Origin: Chlamydiota bacterium
GTDB lineage: Bacteria > Chlamydiota > Chlamydiia > Chlamydiales > Parachlamydiaceae
NCBI GenBank assembly: GCA_013288825.1
Contig: JABDBC010000016.1
Location: 1 to 41,263 of the forward strand
Direction of reading: 5' to 3'
DNA: 41,263 bases
Below, piece after piece: positions 17,440 to 24,037 of the stretch. The notes below the pieces were generated by a model, which was not told the origin of the DNA, searched no databases, and saw only the letters and a list, made by a program, of their open reading frames with translations. Positions within the stretch are counted from its first letter, which is position 1; every line of letters begins with the position of its first letter. A program made the translations under genes and the position numbers.

Positions 17440-17655
17440 AAAAAATGGAGTAATGGACATGGACGGTAATGGACCATAGTGGACTGTAATGGACAATAAT
17501 GGACCGTAATGGCCGACCAAATAGATGAGCATTATGTCCATTAAGGTCCATTATCGTCCACTATGGTCCATTACCGTCCATTTCCATTAAGATCGGGTTC
17601 GGGCAAGTAAAGTTCGGGCAACGGGCGCGGGCGCGTTCACGATCGGGCAAGGGCC
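17440..17655. repeat. Compound palindrome: 'ATGGACGGTAATGG' family plus a GC-rich half repeat
   Basis: 17440-17588 is an inverted repeat of the same unit type as 13698-13938. It is preceded at about 17417-17432 by an arm fragment of the CGCAGAGACG family. Directly after it, 17590-17655 is a single half of the GC-rich family seen at 4480-4640 (TTCGGGCAACGGGCGCGGG, then GCGTTCACGATCGGG). Three repeat families therefore abut in one gap. Confidence 0.82.
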
Positions 17656-17686
17656 TGAAAATTGACACTTACAGAACGTCTAATTC

Positions 17687-18688
17687 TCAACATATCCAAA
17701 AGCACAAACACACAAAAATCGCAACTACCATGCCCAACAAGGAAACAACCTTCTTAATGCGACTGCCGCCATTCTTCAAATTTAAAAGCGCCTCCAAACG
17801 GTCTACATGGCTCACCTTTGGCGAATCAAGCGGACACACTGCTGCAATAGGACATTTTAAATATTTGGCTCTCTTAATGACTTTCATTAAGGCTCCTGCC
17901 AATGCGTTTGCATGGAGTCCATACTTCAATATCGATGAGTCGCTCGCCTGCTCCTGATCCCCTTCTAATCTTTTCATCAACCAATCTGTTGGAACCCACC
18001 AAAATAGGGCACAAGCTAAACTATTTATTAACTTGAAAGCCGGATCGCGCCAACGCAAATGCTCCAGCTCATGTGCCACTACAGACTCATACTCATCCTG
18101 ACATAGTTCTTGCATCAGAACTTCAGGAAGAAAAATGTAGCGGTGATCAGCGGCAAAGGGGATGTCTACCTCAGTGGAAGTCAGCAACACAGTTTTAGAC
18201 TGTTTTAGGGCAAAACTCAATTGGTCGTTTTGGATCTCTCTGTAGCAGGGTTGAGAAGAACGGAACACTTTATTAAGGTAGCTACGAGATAGGGCAAACA
18301 AAATGATTTTTCGAGCTATTGCACCAATAGCGATGACGGTAATAGCTCCGACTATAAAATTAAATAATGTCGGATGAATGTAAGAAGCAATGTAGGCAGG
18401 AATGATGATGTGATCGCCGGCTTGATGGACAACTGGAAATAGCGAAGTGATAAATTCGTATGTAAACACCTGACAGCTAAACGGATTCAAATTAGTGATG
18501 AGTCCCTCGTCAAAAAAAATAAAGAATAAGAGATCGAAAGGAAGCTTTAATATGGGCAAGGAACGACACCAGTAGCGGATGCGGGCCTCTCGGATTTGAA
18601 AAACAAAAATAGTGAGCTCAACAAAAAAGGCCAGGACACAAAAAACTATTAAACTATTTAAAAACAAATGAAAGATCATGGTTCTCAT
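17687..18688 (-). CDS. BlaR1/MecR1-like M56 membrane metallopeptidase
   Basis: The 333-aa membrane protein has hydrophobic segments at the N-terminus (about residues 7-30, 52-60 and 108-134), a cytoplasmic zinc peptidase motif HELEH (206-210, in VVAHELEHLRWRDP) and a final span at the C-terminus (SLLGMVVAIFVCLCFWIC). BlaR1 normally has a penicillin-binding sensor domain outside the membrane after the last span; none is present here, so the signal it senses is unknown. It overlaps the upstream repressor gene by 4 bp (ATGA), the usual BlaI-BlaR arrangement. It likely triggers loss of the repressor. Confidence 0.85.
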   Translation of the reverse strand: MRTMIFHLFLNSLIVFCVLAFFVELTIFVFQIREARIRYWCRSLPILKLPFDLLFFIFFDEGLITNLNPFSCQVFTYEFITSLFPVVHQAGDHIIIPAYIASYIHPTLFNFIVGAITVIAIGAIARKIILFALSRSYLNKVFRSSQPCYREIQNDQLSFALKQSKTVLLTSTEVDIPFAADHRYIFLPEVLMQELCQDEYESVVAHELEHLRWRDPAFKLINSLACALFWWVPTDWLMKRLEGDQEQASDSSILKYGLHANALAGALMKVIKRAKYLKCPIAAVCPLDSPKVSHVDRLEALLNLKNGGSRIKKVVSLLGMVVAIFVCLCFWIC

Positions 18689-19059
18689 TTACCCTTTTTT
18701 CTTGCTTTTTCTAGCAATTTTTCCATCTCATTAATCTCCTGTTCTGAGATATCTTCAGCATTTTCAATGAGATAAGTCACCACTTCTGTCGTTTTGACAC
18801 CCAGAAGCTTCCTCTTTAACTGTTCAAAAAATGAAGGCTCCTTATCTACAGGGGATAGCATCCAATATTCGTACTGCAAACCCACCCTTTCGCGCCCTAA
18901 TCTTTTCTTTTCAGCTAGCCGAGACATCACGGTCATAATGGTGTTATATTTGTTGTCCTTTCCAAGAATTTCATGGACTTGCTTAACGGTCATTCGATGC
19001 CCAGTCTTTAAAATCTGGAGGATTGCTACCTCTAATTCGCCAAATGCTCTCTTAATCAT
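18685..19059 (-). CDS. BlaI/MecI-family transcriptional repressor
   Basis: The 124-aa winged-helix protein resembles BlaI (AFGELEVAILQILKTGHRMTVKQVHEILGKD, then YNTIMTVMSRLAEKKRLGRER). The C-terminal half is the dimerisation region (about residues 75-124). It would bind a short inverted repeat as a dimer and be inactivated after signalling through the M56 protease encoded just downstream. A matching operator lies in its own promoter (19089-19102), pointing to autoregulation. No beta-lactamase gene lies nearby, so the regulon may concern the envelope or something else. Confidence 0.87.
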   Translation of the reverse strand: MIKRAFGELEVAILQILKTGHRMTVKQVHEILGKDNKYNTIMTVMSRLAEKKRLGRERVGLQYEYWMLSPVDKEPSFFEQLKRKLLGVKTTEVVTYLIENAEDISEQEINEMEKLLEKARKKGK

Positions 19060-19083
19060 AATACCTCAAGTTGCTAAAACAGA

Positions 19084-19113
19084 AATATACTACAAGCGTA
19101 GGATTTAATGCAA
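19084..19113 (-). promoter_or_regulatory. Promoter with embedded BlaI-like operator
   Basis: On the minus strand a TTGCAT (-35, 19113-19108), an 18-nt spacer and TATATT (-10, 19089-19084) stand 25 bp before the repressor's ATG. Within the spacer, 19089-19102 reads ACTACAAGCGTAGG. This matches the known BlaI-type dyad ACTACANNTGTAGT at 10 of 12 fixed positions. Binding there would block polymerase. Confidence 0.6.
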
Positions 19114-19181
19114 CAAATAAAAAAAAATCAACAATTGTGGATAAGAAGCAATTTGGTTTAATTTCTTCCAAAACGTAGCTT

Positions 19182-19290
19182 TAACGGCTTATGGTTTCCT
19201 CTGCGTCTCCCCGTCTCTGCGTTAAATTCGTTGTAATGATTAACGCAGAGGCGCAGAGACGGGGAGACGCAGAGGGAATTATAAGTCATT
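19182..19290. repeat. Palindrome, 'CGCAGAGACG' family, second copy
   Basis: The left arm carries CCTCTGCGTCTCCCCGTCTC. The right arm is its inverse with a small duplication (CGCAGAGGCGCAGAGACGGG). The outer ends are GGCTTAT and ATAAGTCATT. The inner loop is short and AT-rich, as in the copy at 116-260. It lies between two divergent transcription units, so it is not only a terminator. Confidence 0.87.
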
Positions 19291-19344
19291 AGATAGTAAG
19301 TCGCCCACAATTGCTGCTAAAAAATTCATGGAAATTAAAATTAA

Positions 19345-19374
19345 TTGTTTATTTTAGTAGTTGTTAATTATAAT
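19345..19374 (+). promoter_or_regulatory. Promoter of the small exported protein gene
   Basis: A TTGTTT (-35, 19345-19350), an 18-nt spacer and TATAAT (-10, 19369-19374) precede an AAGGAGGG ribosome binding site and the ATG at 19408. Confidence 0.55.
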
Positions 19375-19407
19375 GAGCTTAGAAAACCCTAAATCAAGGA
19401 GGGCGTT

Positions 19408-19761
19408 ATGAGTCGTTATTTGAAATTACTAGCAATAATACCAATACTTTATTCATTTCATACATTTGCTGCTCCAAATGCGGATCAAGTGGCACGTGGG
19501 GATCGATTTGGCGGTGAAGAAGGGGGTGGAAACCGTTCAGAGGTGAACCAACATAGAGAGCAATTTAATCGTGAAGATCAAAATATGAGAAGACCAAATA
19601 ATTACAATAATATGCGAGCATATGAAAGAGGTTTCCAAAGAGGTAATGAAGGTTATGGGGGCTATGGAGGTTATTACAACCAGCCAGTATATACTGCTCC
19701 ACAGCAACCTGACATGTTCGATCCTAATTCGTTGTATCCAACTCCCGGATCAAATGAATAA
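19408..19761 (+). CDS. Small exported Gly/Asn/Tyr/Arg-rich protein
   Basis: The 117-aa protein has a clear signal peptide (RYLKLLAIIPILYSFHTFAA, cleavage likely after residue 21). The mature chain has almost no hydrophobic residues. It is rich in Asn, Arg, Gly and Tyr, with a GYGGYGGYYN stretch and a Pro-rich tail. No family is recognised. It would be exported to the periplasm or surface and is probably disordered. An excellent Shine-Dalgarno sequence (AAGGAGGG) and a promoter support it as a real gene. Confidence 0.75.
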   Translation: MSRYLKLLAIIPILYSFHTFAAPNADQVARGDRFGGEEGGGNRSEVNQHREQFNREDQNMRRPNNYNNMRAYERGFQRGNEGYGGYGGYYNQPVYTAPQQPDMFDPNSLYPTPGSNE

Positions 19762-19772
19762 GCTGTTATCAG

Positions 19773-20026
19773 ATGCATCAGGCTAGAGAATGTGACCTCT
19801 GAGAAGAAAAGTGACAGGATGTGCAGGATCAGGCAGGATATGAAGGATAGCAAGCATCCTCTTGATATACAAAGAATTTCCAATGGATCTAAGGCCTCCC
19901 GGCCTTAGATCCATTGGAAATTCTTTTGAATAAGAAGAGGATGCTTGCTATCCTTCATATCCTGCCTGATCCTGCACATCCTGTCACTTTTCTTCTCAGA
20001 GGTCGCCACTCCCTAGCCTGATGCAT
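19773..20026. repeat. Near-perfect 254-bp palindrome ('GGATAGCAAGCATCC' family, simple form)
   Basis: The outer ends ATGCATCAGGCTAG and CTAGCCTGATGCAT are followed inwards by CTCTGAGAAGAAAAGTGACA, then AGGATAGCAAGCATCCTCTT, then TTTCCAATGGATCTAAGGCC. Each has its inverse on the other side, around a loop of a few bases near 19903. The two arms agree with each other much better than this copy agrees with the related ones at 6.6 and 23.2 kb. It fills the 391-bp gap; no gene is present. Confidence 0.93.
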
Positions 20027-20152
20027 ATGAGGGCCGCTCATCCTGTTTATTTGTGTTTCTCACTCAGGGGCGCACGTTTTCAGTTTCCTTTAATTACAAT
20101 TCCTGTATCATGTGGATAACTTGTACCTTACGCTTAACCAAGCTATACCACT

Positions 20153-20560
20153 ATGTCAAAAGAAGAAATGAAGGATATTGGCAACCTCCTAAAACAGCGA
20201 CGCAAAGAGATGAACCTCAGCTTGAAAGAAGCTGAAAATGCCACCTCCATTCGCATCAGCTACCTCCAATCCATTGAAGATGGCGATGGGACAAACTTGA
20301 TCTCACCTATCTATGCCCAAGGGTTCATCAAGCAATATGCCTCTTTCCTAGGGCTCGATGGAGAACGCCTCATACGAGAAAATCCCGAGGCCTTTAATCG
20401 TCCCGATGCTCAAGAATTTGCTTATGGTATTGGAACCCTTGAGGGACGCGGAAACCCAGGCGCTGGAGTAAAGTGGTTTCCTAATGCTATCTGGGTGATT
20501 ACTATCGTCTTGGTCCTCGTTGTAGCTTGGTATTTTGCTCGATATTTACACGTCATATAA
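20153..20560 (+). CDS. rodZ: RodZ-like helix-turn-helix membrane protein
   Basis: The 135-aa protein has an N-terminal HTH_25-type domain ([37 protein letters not shown], about residues 9-45) with the conserved [17 protein letters not shown] block, a linker, and one transmembrane helix at the C-terminus ([19 protein letters not shown]). RodZ links MreB filaments to the membrane. The short form without a periplasmic domain agrees with the truncated RodZ of Chlamydia, which lacks FtsZ and divides with MreB. gapA starts 16 bp downstream. Confidence 0.8.
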   Translation: MSKEEMKDIGNLLKQRRKEMNLSLKEAENATSIRISYLQSIEDGDGTNLISPIYAQGFIKQYASFLGLDGERLIRENPEAFNRPDAQEFAYGIGTLEGRGNPGAGVKWFPNAIWVITIVLVLVVAWYFARYLHVI

Positions 20561-20576
20561 TTGGGAGAACCGCTCT

Positions 20577-21659
20577 ATGACAATTAACATTGCTATTAAT
20601 GGCTTTGGCCGAATCGGACGCCATGTTTGTCGCTTAGCTTCCCAAAATCCCAACATCAATCTCGTCGCAATCAATGATCTTGTTCCTAGCGACAACTTAG
20701 CCTACTTGCTCAAATACGATTCCACACACGGAGCTTTTGATGGAACCGTCTCCTACGACGATAAAGGGATCGTCATCAATGGAAAACATGTGCTTACATT
20801 ATCCCAAAAAGATCCCCAATTACTCCCGTGGAAAGAATTAAATATTGACTACGTCGTAGAATCGACAGGACATTTTACAACAGCGGAAGGGGCTAAAAAG
20901 CATATTCACGCTGGAGCAAAAAGAGTCATCATTTCAGCCCCGTGCAAAGATGAAGACATTCCAACGTTTGTCATGGGCGTCAACCATGAGACGTATAATC
21001 CCGAAAAAGACTTTATTATATCAAATGCCTCCTGCACCACAAATTGCCTTGCACCTATTGTCAAGGTGTTGATGGACAATTTTGGATTCGATGAAGGCCT
21101 GATGACAACAGTTCATGCGATGACCGCCTCTCAGCCTAGTGTTGATGGCCCTTCGCATAAAGATTGGAGAGGCGGCCGTGGCGCCTCGCAAAACATTATT
21201 CCTGCATCAACAGGTGCCGCCAAAGCTGTGGCACGCTGTTTGCCGGAGCTTAAAGGTAAACTCACAGGGATGGCGCTTAGAGTGCCCGTCACAGATGTCT
21301 CTGTAGTCGACCTGACCGTAAAACTCACAAAACAAACAACGTACGATGCTATCTGCCAAGCAATGAAGTCGGCAGCCGAGGGGTACCTTAAAGGCATTCT
21401 TGCCTATTGCGACGAACAAGTCGTCTCCTCAGATTTTATCAGCAGTACTCAATCCGCCATTTTTGACAAACTAGCTGGGATTGCATTGAATCCCAAATTT
21501 TTTAAGATTATCGCCTGGTATGACAACGAGATGGGCTACGCAGCTCGCATCATAGACCTCCTCATACTCATGGCATCAAAAGAAAATGCGGAAAATTTCA
21601 CGGGTACTGCAAACATAACCTCAAACAATGGATATATTAACCGTGGATTTCACCCGTGA
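20577..21659 (+). CDS. gapA: Glyceraldehyde-3-phosphate dehydrogenase
   Basis: The 360-aa enzyme has the Rossmann start [15 protein letters not shown], the active site [12 protein letters not shown] (C153), [22 protein letters not shown] and [15 protein letters not shown]. It converts glyceraldehyde-3-phosphate to 1,3-bisphosphoglycerate with NAD. The start is ATG 20577, with GGGAGAA upstream. The chain is about 25 residues longer than usual at the C-terminus ([18 protein letters not shown]...), because the frame runs on into the start of the next gene, overlapping by 32 bp. The overlap suggests coupled translation. Confidence 0.96.
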   Translation: MTINIAINGFGRIGRHVCRLASQNPNINLVAINDLVPSDNLAYLLKYDSTHGAFDGTVSYDDKGIVINGKHVLTLSQKDPQLLPWKELNIDYVVESTGHFTTAEGAKKHIHAGAKRVIISAPCKDEDIPTFVMGVNHETYNPEKDFIISNASCTTNCLAPIVKVLMDNFGFDEGLMTTVHAMTASQPSVDGPSHKDWRGGRGASQNIIPASTGAAKAVARCLPELKGKLTGMALRVPVTDVSVVDLTVKLTKQTTYDAICQAMKSAAEGYLKGILAYCDEQVVSSDFISSTQSAIFDKLAGIALNPKFFKIIAWYDNEMGYAARIIDLLILMASKENAENFTGTANITSNNGYINRGFHP

Positions 21660-22524
21660 ACCTATTATTGAAACAGTTATCACGCCAAAGGATGGCTGCA
21701 AACTGGTTGTCCGAAGCAGCAAAAGCCCAGGACAAGAAGAATATTTTGTAGATGCCTTAGAAGTAGTCTGCTTTGGATCTGGACTATTCTATAGATCCTT
21801 GGAAAGGCCCAAATCCTTTCTCGTCCCTGCAAGCGATTACGAAATCCTTGAAGTCAGGGAAGCACGCATGGTTCTGAAAAACGTCGGAATCGAGCGCTCG
21901 ATAAAACTCGGCAGCTCCAAGCATCCAAAAGAAGCTGTTGAAAAACCCGTCATTGAAGCTGAACCTACCGTTGCAATCGCTACTCAAGAAAGTGCGCTCC
22001 CTAGTGCAGAGAGTCGCGTGGCAGCAGGAAAAAGGGATCGACGCCGCCATACACGCCGCCGCCGAGGGGCAACTGGCGAACTCGAAACCGAAGCAGAAGC
22101 TGCCAGAAGCCTTGAAGCTGAAGGCCCCACAACAGCGCCTAAGCAAGAAGAAGGAGTTGAAGCTCCCTCAAAACAAGAAGTGACCCCAGGCGTTTTATCT
22201 TCTTTATTGCCACCTCCCACCAGACTTATCTCAGAAACGATTGCTCAATATAGAGAGAACTTTCAGAGCGCTTTTTATATAAAGGATCAAGAGCCGATCA
22301 TTGAAGAGGAAGCAGCAGCCATTGTTGGGATTGAACAGGAGGAAGCTCCCCGTTTTAATCATCCTGAAGATTTACTTGAAGCAGTGGACTTGCAAGGTGT
22401 TATGTTAGAGCCTCCCGAATATGGATCTTTTGGTTCTTTAGAAGATGAAGAATCATCTAAAAGCTTTTTTCCACGAGAAGAAACAACAGATGCGATAGAG
22501 CCATCTTTTGAAGAAAAGGAATAA
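21628..22524 (+). CDS. Hypothetical acidic protein with an Arg-rich patch
   Basis: The 298-aa protein has a compact beta-rich N-terminal domain (residues about 1-95, [18 protein letters not shown] then [21 protein letters not shown]). A strongly basic patch follows ([12 protein letters not shown] near 133-145), then a long disordered Glu/Ala/Pro-rich region. The basic patch suggests RNA or nucleic-acid contact, but this is a guess. Its coupling to gapA by overlap and to the superoxide dismutase gene by a 3-nt gap places it in one operon. A conserved unknown next to gapA is also found in Chlamydia, as I recall. Confidence 0.72.
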   Translation: MDILTVDFTREPIIETVITPKDGCKLVVRSSKSPGQEEYFVDALEVVCFGSGLFYRSLERPKSFLVPASDYEILEVREARMVLKNVGIERSIKLGSSKHPKEAVEKPVIEAEPTVAIATQESALPSAESRVAAGKRDRRRHTRRRRGATGELETEAEAARSLEAEGPTTAPKQEEGVEAPSKQEVTPGVLSSLLPPPTRLISETIAQYRENFQSAFYIKDQEPIIEEEAAAIVGIEQEEAPRFNHPEDLLEAVDLQGVMLEPPEYGSFGSLEDEESSKSFFPREETTDAIEPSFEEKE

Positions 22525-22527
22525 ACA

Positions 22528-23157
22528 ATGTATAAGAGTTTACTACTGTTAGGTGTTTTTGGGATTTTCCCCCTTTCTCAGCAGTTGTCAGCACATTGCC
22601 AGATACCTTGTGGGATTTATCACGATGCCATGGTTTATGATCAAGTCGATCAGTACATCGAGACCATGTTTAAGGGGATGACCATTATCTCTGACAATAA
22701 ATTCGAAAATGCACATGATAAAAATGAATTCGTCAGATGGGTTATCGAGAAAGAGAAGGAGTCAAACAACATCGCAGAGTTGATCACCTTTTATTTCTTA
22801 CAACAGAAAATCAAGCCTGGTGAGGAGAATACTCCAAAGAGACTAGCAAGTGCTCATAAGCTCCTCTTTCTTGCAATGCAAATCAAGCAAGGAACGACGA
22901 CAGAAGTGGTCAATCAATTTGCAGATGAATGGGATGAGTTTAAGGTGATGTTTCATGTAGAAGATTACGAGTGCCAGGTTGCGGAGCTCAAGTGCCGCAA
23001 GAAACAGACCTCAACCAAAACAGCCCCTGGTGCAACAGCATCGCCAACATCAGCAACAACAACTACAACGACGACGACAACATCAACATCCACACCGCCC
23101 AAACACGATCATGAGCACACGCATGATCATGGTCATGACAGCGATCATGCGCATTAG
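22528..23157 (+). CDS. sodN: Nickel superoxide dismutase with signal peptide and His-rich tail
   Basis: The 209-aa protein carries the Ni-SOD hook HCQIPCGIY (His23, Cys24 and Cys28 in the precursor; His1, Cys2 and Cys6 after cleavage). It is preceded by a plausible signal peptide whose cleavage after QQLSA would expose the required free N-terminal His. The helical bundle follows (residues about 31-160). The last 50 residues are a Thr/Ser linker and a His/Asp tail (KHDHEHTHDHGHDSDHAH), which may bind or store nickel. Ni-SOD converts superoxide to peroxide and oxygen. Export by the general pathway, instead of a SodX-type protease, is inferred. GGAA lies before the ATG. Confidence 0.9.
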   Translation: MYKSLLLLGVFGIFPLSQQLSAHCQIPCGIYHDAMVYDQVDQYIETMFKGMTIISDNKFENAHDKNEFVRWVIEKEKESNNIAELITFYFLQQKIKPGEENTPKRLASAHKLLFLAMQIKQGTTTEVVNQFADEWDEFKVMFHVEDYECQVAELKCRKKQTSTKTAPGATASPTSATTTTTTTTTSTSTPPKHDHEHTHDHGHDSDHAH

Positions 23158-23169
23158 AGACTAGAGTTG

Positions 23170-24015
23170 CGAAGAAGAGCAAAGAAGAAGAAGAACTAAG
23201 AAGAAAGGTAACAGGATAGGCAGGATCGCAAGCGGCAGGATAGGAAGGATAGCAAGCATCCACTTGATATGTAAGAGTCTATGACAAATGATAAGCAGAG
23301 TGCGGGAAAGGACATAAGGGCCTATCCGGCCCTTTATGTCCTTTCGCCCACTCTGCTTATCATTTGTCAGGGCATCCTTAGGGAAGGTGTATGAAAGATA
23401 GAGCGCTTTACAATAATATCACAGAGACAATTCTCGGATGTTGCTTTGATGTCATGAATGAGTTAGGTTCCGGGTTTCTAGAATCGGTTTATAGAAATGC
23501 ATTAGTTCTTTCATTGAACGAAAAAGGGCTTAGAGTTGCCCCAGAAAAGAGATTTGAAGTGATTTTTCGTCAAAAAACTATTGGTGTATATATTGCAGAT
23601 CTTATCGTTGAGGAAGCCGTGCTCGTTGAGTTGAAGTGTTGCGAGAAAACACTTCCAGAACATCAAGCCCAGATAATAAATTATCTTAAAGTATCTGGGG
23701 TTTTAGTCGGGTTGCTAGTCAATTTTGGAAATAGGAAATTGGATTATCATCGTCTCCATCATCCTTCTATCCCAAGGATGCCCTGACAAATGATAAGCTG
23801 AGTGGGCGAAGGGAAATAAGGGCCTGGTAGGCCCTTATTTCCCTTCGCCCACTCAGCTTATCATTTGTCATAGACTCTTACATATCAAGTGGATGCCTGC
23901 TATCCTTCTTATCCTGCCGCTTGCGATCCTGCATATCCTGTTACTTTTCTTCTTAGACATCGCCTTCCTTAGCTTGATGCATATGCTTCGTGCTTTGCCT
24001 GCCTATCTTGTTGCT
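23170..24015. repeat. Cloverleaf palindrome enclosing the GxxExxY gene
   Basis: The outer stem pairs about 23190-23300 (with GGATAGGAAGGATAGCAAGC) with about 23855-23965. Inside are the left hairpin 23283-23368 and the right hairpin 23785-23869, which share arm ends GACAAATGATAAGC and differ in the middle. A central stem GGGCATCCTTAGGG (23370-23383) with CCCAAGGATGCCC (23771-23783) encloses the coding region. The arrangement equals the gene-less structure at 6590-7195. Arms of the two hairpins can also pair with each other. Confidence 0.88.
23391..23786 (+). CDS. GxxExxY-family protein (PD-(D/E)XK nuclease-like)
   Basis: The 131-aa protein has the namesake motif GFLESVY (residues 28-34) after CCFDVMNELG, and a nuclease-like core IADLIVEEAVLVELKC (Asp...Glu-x-Lys pattern), followed by HQAQIINYLKVSGVLVGLLVNFG. 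The family is widespread and uncharacterised, and is placed in the PD-(D/E)XK nuclease superfamily. The ribosome binding site (GGGAAGG) abuts the left central stem, and the last codons and stop are within the right central stem, so the gene is fitted exactly into the palindrome. It may be cargo, or the enzyme acting on these structures. Confidence 0.88.
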   Translation: MKDRALYNNITETILGCCFDVMNELGSGFLESVYRNALVLSLNEKGLRVAPEKRFEVIFRQKTIGVYIADLIVEEAVLVELKCCEKTLPEHQAQIINYLKVSGVLVGLLVNFGNRKLDYHRLHHPSIPRMP

Positions 24016-24037
24016 TTTCATCTTGTACAGTGCGGGC

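Noticed and set aside
23391-23786. Transposase as the product of the gene in the cloverleaf palindrome
   Set aside because: No DDE, tyrosine or serine recombinase motif is present. The GxxExxY and Glu-x-Lys pattern fits the GxxExxY family, so mobility is only inferred.
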